A DNA stretch of 11,171 nucleotides, from positions 1-11,171 of the forward strand of contig URPU01000077.1 of assembly GCA_900549865.1 (NCBI GenBank), written 5' to 3'. A model generated the notes under the pieces. It did no database searches and had not been told where the DNA came from. It was given only the letters and a program-made list of their open reading frames with translations. Positions 5,285-11,171 of this stretch are shown here, in pieces. Each line of letters begins with the position of its first letter. Within the stretch, counting starts at the first letter, position 1. The DNA is from an uncultured Eubacteriales bacterium (GTDB lineage: Bacteria; Bacillota; Clostridia; Oscillospirales; Oscillospiraceae). The translations under genes and the position numbers were made by a program.

Positions 5285-6970
5285 ATGCTGAAAAGTGAAA
5301 AGATATATTCCGGCGTGGAGCACGCCGACGCGCGCAGCCTGCTGTACGCAACCGGTCATCTTCAGGAGAACATAGGCCGCAAGCCGCTCATCGGCGTTGT
5401 GAACACCTTCAATGAGATCGTTCCCGGCCACTTCCACCTGCGCGGCATTGCCGACGCGGCGAAGCAGGGCGTTCTCATGGCTGGCGGCGTGCCCGTGGAG
5501 TTCCCCACCATCGCTATCTGCGACGGCATTACCATGGCGCACAAGGGCATGATGTATCCCCTGCCCAGCCGTGAGCTCATCGCCGACAGCATAGAGTCCA
5601 TGACCATGGCGCACGGCCTTGACGGCCTTGTGCTGGTCGTAAGCTGCGACAAGACCATCCCCGGCGCGCTCATGGCGGCGGCGAGGATGAACATCCCCGC
5701 GATCGTGATAAGCGGCGGCCCCATGCCCACCGGCCACTACAACGGCGACGTGTCCGACTACAGCGCGTGCATAGAGACCGTCGGCAAGGTGCATAACGGC
5801 GACATGACCCCCGAGGAGCAGGAAGAGCTGACCCAGCACTGCTGCCCCGGCTGCGGCTCCTGCTCCGGCATGTTCACGGCAAACTCCATGAACTGCCTTG
5901 CGGAAGCACTTGGCATGGCGCTGCCCGGCAACGGCACTATCCCATCCTACTACGGCGAGAGACTGGCGCTGGCAAAGCGCGCGGGCATGAACGCCGTGCG
6001 CATGGTCGTGGAGAACGTCCGCCCCAGCGACATACTCACCGAGAAGGCGTTTGAGAACGCGATCCGCGTGGACATGGCCATCGCCGGCTCCACGAACACG
6101 ACGCTGCATCTGCCGGCCATCGCAAACGAGCTTGGCCTGAAGCTGCCTCTCAAGAAGTTTGACGAGATCAGCCGCCAGACGCCGAACCTCTGCCACATAA
6201 GCCCCAACGGCCACCATCACATGGACGACCTTTACCGCGCGGGCGGCATCTACGCCGTGATGAACGAGCTCAACAAGCGCGGCTTCATCGACACGACCTG
6301 CATGACCGTCGCCGGAAAGACGCTGGGCGAGCTTATCCCCGCGCATCCCGTGAAGGATTACGACGTTATCCACAGCATCGACGCGCCTTACTCCCAGCAG
6401 GGCGGCCTTGCCGTTCTGTTCGGCAACCTCGCCCCGATGGGCTGCGTTGTGAAGGCCGCTGCCGTGTGCGACAAGATGATGGTGCACACGGGCCGCGCAA
6501 GAGTGTTCCACTACATGGAGGACGCGGCGCAGGCCATACTCGACGGCAAGATCGTTCCGGGCGACATGGTCGTCATCAAGTACGAAGGCCCCAAGGGCGG
6601 CCCCGGCATGAGAGAGATGCTCTCCCCCACGGCGGCAATAGTCGGCAAGGGTCTTGGCGAGACCGTCTCCCTGCTGACGGATGGACGCTTCTCCGGCGCA
6701 ACGCGCGGCGCGGCCATCGGCCACGTATCGCCCGAGGCGATGGAGGGCGGCGTGTTCGCAGTCATTGAGGACGGCGACACCATCACCGTCGATATCCCGA
6801 ACAGGACCATAAACCTCAACGTGGACGAGGCGACCATCAACGCGCGCATCGCCGCGTGGGTGCAGCCTCCGCTGAAGGTCAAGTCCGGATACCTCGTGAA
6901 ATACTGCAAGAGCGTTTCCTCCGCCGCGACCGGCGCTATCACCACCGAGTACTGCGAGGGCGCATTCTGA
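5285..6970 (+). CDS. ilvD: Dihydroxy-acid dehydratase, IlvD/Edd family
   Basis: The 561-residue product belongs to the IlvD/Edd family of iron-sulfur dehydratases, which remove water from 2,3-dihydroxy acids (branched-chain amino acid synthesis) or sugar acids to give 2-oxo acids. Visible are NTFNEIVPGHFHLRG near residues 40-54, CDKTIPG with Cys121, CCPGCGSCSGMFTANSMNC (186-204) with cluster cysteine Cys190 or Cys193, PGNGTIPS, and LLTDGRFSGATRG with Ser470, the probable catalytic base. Length is full. At position 48 there is Gly where three-cysteine [2Fe-2S] members have Cys, as in the E. coli-type enzymes with oxygen-sensitive [4Fe-4S] clusters; this suits an anaerobe. It resembles clostridial IlvD strongly, but no ilvC, ilvB or leu gene is near and it lies in a regulator-controlled operon with a split transketolase. 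It may therefore act on a sugar acid instead. Function in valine/isoleucine synthesis remains possible. Confidence 0.9.
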   Translation: MLKSEKIYSGVEHADARSLLYATGHLQENIGRKPLIGVVNTFNEIVPGHFHLRGIADAAKQGVLMAGGVPVEFPTIAICDGITMAHKGMMYPLPSRELIADSIESMTMAHGLDGLVLVVSCDKTIPGALMAAARMNIPAIVISGGPMPTGHYNGDVSDYSACIETVGKVHNGDMTPEEQEELTQHCCPGCGSCSGMFTANSMNCLAEALGMALPGNGTIPSYYGERLALAKRAGMNAVRMVVENVRPSDILTEKAFENAIRVDMAIAGSTNTTLHLPAIANELGLKLPLKKFDEISRQTPNLCHISPNGHHHMDDLYRAGGIYAVMNELNKRGFIDTTCMTVAGKTLGELIPAHPVKDYDVIHSIDAPYSQQGGLAVLFGNLAPMGCVVKAAAVCDKMMVHTGRARVFHYMEDAAQAILDGKIVPGDMVVIKYEGPKGGPGMREMLSPTAAIVGKGLGETVSLLTDGRFSGATRGAAIGHVSPEAMEGGVFAVIEDGDTITVDIPNRTINLNVDEATINARIAAWVQPPLKVKSGYLVKYCKSVSSAATGAITTEYCEGAF

Positions 6971-6976
6971 CAAACA

Positions 6977-7007
6977 AACCGTCACTGTGCCCGGCACAGT
7001 GACGGTT
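6977..7007. other. 15-bp intercistronic hairpin between dehydratase and reductase genes
   Basis: Arms 6977-6991 and 6993-7007 are perfectly complementary; in RNA this gives about 13 pairs with a 5-nt loop. It begins 7 bp after the dehydratase stop and ends 8 bp before the purine-rich ribosome binding region of the reductase. On the plus strand the stem is followed by ATCAAAAG, with no U-tract, so it is not a normal terminator there; a processing or RNA-stability element setting different amounts of the two products is more likely. Confidence 0.7.
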
Positions 7008-7033
7008 ATCAAAAGAAAGGAAAGACACGCACA

Positions 7034-7990
7034 ATGAAAATAGCAATGATCGGCTGCGGCGCAGCGGGAAGCTGCTTTGCAGGTTATCTGCGCAAGGGCG
7101 GCGCTGACATCACCCTTGTTGACATGTACAAGGCGCATATGGACAAGGTCGCAAAGGACGGCCTTGAGTTCATCGTTTACCCCGACACGCACTATCATCT
7201 CGACGGCTTCAAGACGGCCTACACCGCCGACGACATCGGCATCATGGACATCGTCATCTTCGTGACCAAGGCGACGCAGCTTGACGCCGCGGTCAAGAGC
7301 GCGATGCCCTGCATCGGCCCGGACACCGTTGTGGTCTCCCTCATAAACGGCCTTGGCAATGACGACATCCTGCTCAAGCACTTCCCGGCAAACCGCATTC
7401 TGTGCGGCTCCGGCGCGCTGGGCACCGAGCTGCGTGAGCCGGGCTGCTGCGTCTCCACCGAGGTCAAGGGCACGCTGGTGCACTTCGGCGCACTGGAGAA
7501 CGGCCCCGTCACCGACAAGGCCGGCGCACATCTGGCAGAGGTGTTCACCAAGGGCGGCTGCCTCGCAGAGTTCAACGAGGACGACAGGCCCAACGTGTGG
7601 AAGAAGGTCATCATCAACTGCACCGTCAACACCGTGTGCGCGGTACTGCGCCTGAAGATATACGAAGTGGCGCAGGACGAGTTCGGCATGCAGCTTTTCC
7701 GCGGCGTCGTGCAGGAAGCCTGCGCGATCGCAACGGCGAAGGGCGTTCCGTTCGACGCTGTCGAGTTTGAGAACACGCACCTGAAGAACTTCATCCAGAA
7801 CATGGGCGACTACTACCCCTCCATGGCACAGGACATGCTGATAAATCACCGCCAGACCGAGATAAGCGTTCTCAACGAGAAGCTGTCCGAGTACGGCAAG
7901 CAGCTCGGCATTCCCACGCCGGTCAACGACGTGCTGACCGTCATGGTCAAGGCCATTCAGGGCAACTACGACAGACAGTACCTCAAATAA
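7034..7990 (+). CDS. 2-dehydropantoate 2-reductase (ApbA/PanE) family protein
   Basis: The 318-residue product is a full-length NAD(P)H-dependent reductase of the ketopantoate reductase family, which reduces a 2-oxo acid to a 2-hydroxy acid. It starts with a Rossmann fold (MKIAMIGCGAAGS, GxGxxG at 7-12), has SLINGLGN (102-109), and a second helical domain with WKKVIINCTVN (189-199), giving Lys191, Asn195 and Asn199 in the positions of the E. coli PanE catalytic residues. PSMAQDM and RQTEIS (Ser263, Glu276) complete the usual substrate site. Start ATG 7034 follows AAAGGAAAG. It is the last gene of the operon, separated from the dehydratase by a hairpin. It could make pantoate, but no panB or panC is present; a role in reducing a 2-oxo acid made by the neighbouring dehydratase, or a related oxo acid, fits the context better. 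That substrate assignment is inference. Confidence 0.88.
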   Translation: MKIAMIGCGAAGSCFAGYLRKGGADITLVDMYKAHMDKVAKDGLEFIVYPDTHYHLDGFKTAYTADDIGIMDIVIFVTKATQLDAAVKSAMPCIGPDTVVVSLINGLGNDDILLKHFPANRILCGSGALGTELREPGCCVSTEVKGTLVHFGALENGPVTDKAGAHLAEVFTKGGCLAEFNEDDRPNVWKKVIINCTVNTVCAVLRLKIYEVAQDEFGMQLFRGVVQEACAIATAKGVPFDAVEFENTHLKNFIQNMGDYYPSMAQDMLINHRQTEISVLNEKLSEYGKQLGIPTPVNDVLTVMVKAIQGNYDRQYLK

Positions 7991-8022
7991 ATAAAACGAT
8001 CAGCCAATCGTTTCGATCCAAG

Positions 8023-8057
8023 AAGCCTACATCCGGCGCAATGCCGGATGTAGGCTT
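8023..8057. terminator. 35-bp palindrome, first copy (probable operon terminator)
   Basis: Perfect 15-bp arms (8023-8037 with 8043-8057) enclose the loop GCAAT, 32 bp after the reductase stop. The stem ends in CTT but is followed by AAAACTG, so the U-tract is weak. The whole 35 bp recurs unchanged at 8260-8294. Confidence 0.65.
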
Positions 8058-8062
8058 AAAAC

Positions 8063-8254
8063 TGTCGAAAAAGCGGCGAAGCCACTTTTTCGAGAAGGCT
8101 CCGCTGCGTTCTGCGCCTCTGTTGTCCGCTGACAGCGGACAATTCGACGCTCACTCCGCGCAAAGTGTTTTCTGCCACGCACATGTCGCGGCAGAAAACG
8201 TATCATACCTCTTTCGCGTCTGCGGACGCGAAACTCTGCGAGGCTTTTTTGACA
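8063..8254. repeat. Hairpin-rich element with 12-bp near-inverted ends
   Basis: The ends TGTCGAAAAAGC (8063-8074) and GCTTTTTTGACA (8243-8254) are inverted repeats with one G-T wobble. Between them lie four hairpins: 8065-8093 (12 of 13 pairs, GAA loop), 8122-8142 (9 pairs, GAC loop), 8167-8199 (10 pairs, 13-nt loop) and 8212-8233 (9 pairs, TGCG loop). The element has no coding signal. It could be a non-autonomous repeat (MITE-like) or a structured RNA; I do not recognise a named family. Confidence 0.6.
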
Positions 8255-8259
8255 TACTG

Positions 8260-8294
8260 AAGCCTACATCCGGCGCAATGCCGGATGTAGGCTT
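8260..8294. terminator. 35-bp palindrome, second copy (bidirectional terminator)
   Basis: Identical to the palindrome at 8023-8057, including the GCAAT loop. On the plus strand it is followed by TATATTTTA, a reasonable U-rich tail, so this copy may be the effective terminator of the plus-strand operon. On the minus strand it begins 22 bp after the stop codon of the gene at 8317-8892 and may also end that transcript. Confidence 0.65.
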
Positions 8295-8316
8295 TATATT
8301 TTATCTGTGCAGTATA

Positions 8317-8892
8317 TCAAAGCCGCACGATCTCAAGGCGGCGCTCTATCTGATAGCAGCCCGCAAGGCCGCGAGGCGCTTTCAAGAACAAAGACCACTC
8401 GCCGTCGTCCAACAAGACCGTCTCGCCATTGCTGCACAATGCCGTGGTTCTGACGCAGAAGCCCTCCGCGCCCTCCAGCGCGCTGCCGGGGACAAGCGAC
8501 GGCCACGGCGTGATCACTTCGCCCCATGCTCCCTTTTCGGCCCGCGTGCGGCGCGCCTCATATGTCTCAAGGCTTATTCTTTTGAACAGGAACTCGTCCG
8601 ACTCATAGCCGGGAAACTCACTGATCAATTCGTGATCCGTCACTATATGCAGCCAGCTTCCAACCACGCGCGGAGCGGCAACATTCGGCGCTTCTTCCTC
8701 AAGATTCGCAAACACCGGCCCCGCCCCGGGCAGCGCGGCATATATGCTTTGCAGCGTCTTCATCGCCGAGAGGCGGTTCTCCGCGCCGCGCGCGGATACG
8801 CCGGGCAGGGGCCGCTCATCCCCGGCGAAGAATTCTTCTGCAAGCTTTGCAAGCTTCGCCTCCTGCGCTCTGCTTAACGCTTCGTTTTCCAC
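8317..8892 (-). CDS. Hypothetical protein, unrecognised
   Basis: A 191-residue protein that I do not recognise. The start is GTG (8890-8892) with a strong ribosome binding site GGAGGAG six bases upstream, which supports a real gene. No signal peptide or membrane segment is visible, so it is probably cytoplasmic. The N-terminal 30 residues are charged and likely helical (ALSRAQEAKLAKLAEEFFAG). The middle and C-terminal parts look like mixed strands, with WLHIVTDHEL, FPGYESDEFLFKRISLETYE, and a closing ETVLLDDGEWSLFLKAP. It lies downstream of rpsU on the same strand, only 23 bp after a 17-bp hairpin, and faces the transketolase operon across the palindromic element. It may be expressed by read-through from the rpsU promoter; no separate promoter fits the short gap. 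Function unknown. Confidence 0.75.
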   Translation of the reverse strand: MENEALSRAQEAKLAKLAEEFFAGDERPLPGVSARGAENRLSAMKTLQSIYAALPGAGPVFANLEEEAPNVAAPRVVGSWLHIVTDHELISEFPGYESDEFLFKRISLETYEARRTRAEKGAWGEVITPWPSLVPGSALEGAEGFCVRTTALCSNGETVLLDDGEWSLFLKAPRGLAGCYQIERRLEIVRL

Positions 8893-8915
8893 AGGTTACT
8901 CCTCCTATATAAATG

Positions 8916-8954
8916 GCAAGGAGCAGGAGCTGTAAAACAGCTCCTGCTCCTTGC
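8916..8954 (-). terminator. 17-bp hairpin after rpsU
   Basis: Arms 8916-8932 and 8938-8954 are perfectly complementary, with a 5-nt loop. It begins 24 bp after the rpsU stop and the minus strand then reads CATTTATATAGG, a partial U-rich tail that runs straight into the ribosome binding site of the next gene. It may end most rpsU transcripts and let some through to the downstream gene. Confidence 0.7.
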
Positions 8955-8978
8955 ATTCCTGTCGCTGTTTGGCGGCGA

Positions 8979-9164
8979 TCAGTAGTAGCGCTTATTCTTG
9001 TTCTTGCGAGCGGCCTCGGACTTCTTGCGGCGCTTGACGCTGGGGCTCTGGTAGTACTCCTTCTTCCTCAGGTCAGCCAGAACGCCGGACTTTGCGCAGC
9101 TTCTCTTAAATCTCTTAAGAGCGTTGTCCAAAGACTCGTTTTCCTTGACATATATTTCAGACAT
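8979..9164 (-). CDS. rpsU: 30S ribosomal protein bS21
   Basis: The 61-residue protein is ribosomal protein bS21, a small basic protein of the 30S subunit platform that helps in mRNA binding during initiation. It has the typical start SEIYVKENESLDNALKRFKR, the KSGVLADLRKKEYYQSPS segment, and a very basic tail (VKRRKKSEAARKNKNKRYY). Length is normal for Firmicutes. The ATG (9162-9164) follows GGAGGG with a six-base gap. It has its own strong promoter just upstream and a strong hairpin just downstream, so it can be made as a one-gene transcript in addition to any read-through from leuS. Confidence 0.97.
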   Translation of the reverse strand: MSEIYVKENESLDNALKRFKRSCAKSGVLADLRKKEYYQSPSVKRRKKSEAARKNKNKRYY

Positions 9165-9233
9165 CTATTTCCCTCCCTCCAGACACGCCTTGTGGGCGCT
9201 TCAAGGGCCAACAATCGGCTGTTTAACAGTAGT

Positions 9234-9262
9234 ATTATACCTATTTTTCCTCAGCTTGTCAA
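9234..9262 (-). promoter_or_regulatory. Consensus promoter of rpsU
   Basis: On the minus strand a perfect TTGACA (9257-9262) and a perfect TATAAT (9234-9239) are exactly 17 bp apart. Transcription should begin near 9227, about 63 nt before the rpsU start. The -35 lies 3 bp after the leuS stop codon. The leader has a small GCGCC/GGCGT hairpin upstream of the ribosome binding site. Confidence 0.88.
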
Positions 9263-9265
9263 CAA

Positions 9266-11171
9266 TCACTTTGCCGGCTTGAGGATCAAATTTATTAATT
9301 TATTTTTAACGACGATGGTCTTGACGAGCTGCATCCCCTCCATCTGGCGCTTGATCTTCTCATCGGCGCAGGCGGCGGCAATAATCGTGGCCTCATCGGC
9401 GTCGGTGGGCACGATCACCGTCGTGCGCAGCTTGCCGTTGACCTGCACGGCCATTTCGCGCTCAGCGTCGATGGTCTTGGCATGGTCGAACTCCGGCCAG
9501 GGCATCTGCATGGCCATCTTGCCGTACTTCTTGGCGAAGCCCTCAAGCTCCCACATCTCCTCAACGATATGCGGGGCGAAGGGGCTGAGCAGCAGGAGAA
9601 GCTGTTCAAGGTCGCCCTTGGTGAGGCCGTTGGAGTAGAACTCGTTGACCATGGTCATCATCGCGGCGATGGCGGTGTTCATCTTGAGCTGGTCTATATC
9701 CTCCGTGACCTTCTTGATGGTCTTGTGGATGATGGATTCGTTCCTGGCGGAGACGGCAAGCTCGTCCTTTGCGATATCCATCAGGCCCCAGCAGCGGTCA
9801 AGGAAGCGCTTGCAGCCCTTGACGGCCTCGTTGGACCAGATAACGGCCTTTTCAAAGTCGCCGATGAACATGATGTACATGCGCATGGTGTCCGCGCCGT
9901 ACTGATCGACGATGTCATTGGGGTTGACGACGTTGCCGCGGGATTTGGACATCTTTATGCCGCCCTCGCCGAGGATCATGCCGTGCGAGGTGCGCTTTGC
10001 ATACGGCTCCGCCGTGTGGACGACGCCGATATCGTACAGGAACTTATGCCAGAAGCGGGAGTAGAGCAGGTGCAGCGTGGTATGCTCCATGCCGCCGTTG
10101 TACCAATCGACCGGGCCCCAGTACTCCTCCGCCTGCTTGCTGACAAGCGCGTCGTCGTCATGCGGGTCCATATAACGCAGGAAGTACCAGCTTGAGCCGG
10201 CCCACTGGGGCATGGTGTCGGTCTCGCGCTTGGCGGGGCCGCCGCAGCAGGGGCAGGTGGTGTTGACCCAGTCGGTCATCTTGGAGAGGGGGCTTTCGCC
10301 GTCGTCGGTCGGCTCATAGGAGTCAACCTGCGGCAGAACAAGGGGCAGCTCACTTTCGGGCAGGGCGACCCAGCCGCACTTTTCGCAGTTGACAAGGGGG
10401 ATAGGCTCACCCCAGTAACGCTGGCGGGAGAACACCCAGTCGCGCAGCTTGTAGTTGACCTTCTCGTGGCCGATGCCCTGCTCGGTCAGCCATTTCTTCA
10501 TCACGGGGATGGCCTCGCGGACGGTCAGCCCGTCAAGGAAGCCGGAGTTGACCATGATGCCGGTGTCGTCCTTGAGCGTGAACGCGCCCTTCTCGATGTC
10601 GCCGCCCTTGACGACCTCAACTATATCGCAGCCGAACTTCTTTGCAAACTCCCAGTCGCGGTCGTCGTGCGCGGGAACGGCCATGATGGCGCCCGTGCCG
10701 TAGGTGACGAGGACGTAGTCGGAGATGAAGATGGGGATCTCTTTCCCGTTGACGGGGTTTATCGCGCGCACGCCCTCAAGCTTGACGCCGGTCTTTTCCT
10801 TGTCCAGCTCGGAACGCTCAAAGTCGGACTTGTGCGCGGCTTCCTCAACATAGGCGGAGACGGCATCCCAGTTCGTGAGCTTGTCCTGCCACTTCTTCAC
10901 ATACTCATGCTCGGGCGCAAGCACCATATAGGTCGCGCCGAAGAGCGTGTCGGGGCGTGTGGTGTAGACGACGATATCATCGCCGCAGGTGGTGTTGAAG
11001 GTGACCTCCGCGCCGGTGGAGCGGCCTATCCAGTTCCTCTGCTGGATCTTGACGCGCTCGATATAATCCAGACCGTCCAGATCGTCTATAAGGCGCTGGG
11101 CATACTTCGTGATGGCCAGCATCCACTGGCTCTTCTCCTTGCGGATGACCTCGCTGCCGCAGCGCTCACAC
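9266..11171 (-). CDS. leuS: Leucyl-tRNA synthetase, C-terminal 634 residues (5' end outside window)
   Basis: This is the larger part of leucyl-tRNA synthetase, a class I enzyme that charges tRNA-Leu with leucine and removes wrong amino acids. The frame is open to the window edge (CERCGSEVIRKEKSQWM is the first part seen). In order: NWIGRS, then the CP1 editing domain with TTRPDTLFGATY and YGTGAIMAVPAHDDRDWEF, then RDWVFSRQRYWGEPIPLV, cysteine pairs CEKC and CPCC that probably bind zinc, DTMPQWAGSSWYFLRYMD, KMSKSRGNVVNP (KMSKS at 9941-9955), the anticodon-binding helical domain, and the short C-terminal domain ending KLINLILKPAK. Family length is about 800-870 residues, so roughly 180 residues including the HIGH motif lie outside. 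All motifs seen are intact. No terminator separates it from rpsU. Confidence 0.97.
   Translation of the reverse strand, partial: CERCGSEVIRKEKSQWMLAITKYAQRLIDDLDGLDYIERVKIQQRNWIGRSTGAEVTFNTTCGDDIVVYTTRPDTLFGATYMVLAPEHEYVKKWQDKLTNWDAVSAYVEEAAHKSDFERSELDKEKTGVKLEGVRAINPVNGKEIPIFISDYVLVTYGTGAIMAVPAHDDRDWEFAKKFGCDIVEVVKGGDIEKGAFTLKDDTGIMVNSGFLDGLTVREAIPVMKKWLTEQGIGHEKVNYKLRDWVFSRQRYWGEPIPLVNCEKCGWVALPESELPLVLPQVDSYEPTDDGESPLSKMTDWVNTTCPCCGGPAKRETDTMPQWAGSSWYFLRYMDPHDDDALVSKQAEEYWGPVDWYNGGMEHTTLHLLYSRFWHKFLYDIGVVHTAEPYAKRTSHGMILGEGGIKMSKSRGNVVNPNDIVDQYGADTMRMYIMFIGDFEKAVIWSNEAVKGCKRFLDRCWGLMDIAKDELAVSARNESIIHKTIKKVTEDIDQLKMNTAIAAMMTMVNEFYSNGLTKGDLEQLLLLLSPFAPHIVEEMWELEGFAKKYGKMAMQMPWPEFDHAKTIDAEREMAVQVNGKLRTTVIVPTDADEATIIAAACADEKIKRQMEGMQLVKTIVVKNKLINLILKPAK

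Noticed and set aside
5270..7849. An antisense open frame of 859 codons across the dehydratase and reductase genes, and another of 498 codons at 3649-5145 across the transketolase pair.
   Set aside because: The plus-strand genes have clear family motifs and ribosome binding sites. Their strongly GC-rich third positions leave few stop codons in one antisense frame. The translations have no recognisable domain and are rich in Ala, Val, His and Asp, as expected from such shadows.
5285..7990. Dehydratase plus ketopantoate reductase as a pantothenate or branched-chain amino acid operon.
   Set aside because: No ilvB, ilvC, panB, panC or leu gene is nearby, and the partner genes are a split transketolase and a FadR-type regulator. 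Kept only as an alternative in the gene entries.
8023..8294. The two 35-bp direct repeats as a target-site duplication of an inserted element.
   Set aside because: The repeats are much longer than normal target duplications and are themselves perfect palindromes; duplication or recombination between terminators is at least as likely.
8041..8877. A 278-codon plus-strand frame starting inside the first 35-bp palindrome.
   Set aside because: It runs through the hairpin element and then antisense to the gene at 8317-8892, which has a much better start and ribosome binding site. Its composition shows no protein domain.

Overview
The window looks like a chromosomal stretch of a moderately GC-rich Firmicute, most likely an anaerobic gut-type member of the Clostridia. 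This is an inference from strong GGAGG-type ribosome binding sites, consensus sigma-A-like promoters, a clostridial-style dihydroxy-acid dehydratase, rpsU next to leuS, and small hairpin repeats of the 'AATCCCTC...CCTCCC' kind between genes. No rRNA, tRNA or CRISPR array was seen.

Left edge (1 to about 460): the 5' part of an IS256-family transposase gene on the minus strand, cut by the window edge. Its start codon lies in one arm of a 12-bp inverted repeat that may repress translation of read-through transcripts. Next (547-1820, minus strand) is a small operon: a promoter, an Asp/Glu-racemase-superfamily gene, the C-terminal remnant of a TRAP transporter large permease, and a terminator. The stretch 1821-2511 has no gene. 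It holds two identical operator-like inverted repeats 32 bp apart, one terminator-like hairpin, and three copies of a hairpin repeat.

The centre (2512-7990) is the main functional block. A minus-strand GntR/FadR-type regulator is divergent from a plus-strand operon of split transketolase N- and C-terminal subunits, an IlvD/Edd-family dehydratase, and an ApbA/PanE-family 2-oxoacid reductase. Promoters can be read for both directions. The gene set suggests regulated use of a sugar acid or branched hydroxy acid (dehydration to a 2-oxo acid, reduction of an oxo acid, two-carbon ketol transfer). The substrate cannot be read from the sequence, and this is the best candidate here for an undescribed pathway. 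The racemase/TRAP remnant across the intergenic region may once have supplied uptake and isomerisation, but that is inference.

Between the operon and the next gene (7991-8316) is an unusual structured element: two identical 35-bp palindromes flank about 190 bp that contains four more hairpins and 12-bp near-inverted ends. The right end (8317-11171, minus strand) is housekeeping: partial leuS, then rpsU with its own consensus promoter directly after the leuS stop, a strong hairpin, and an unrecognised 191-residue gene.
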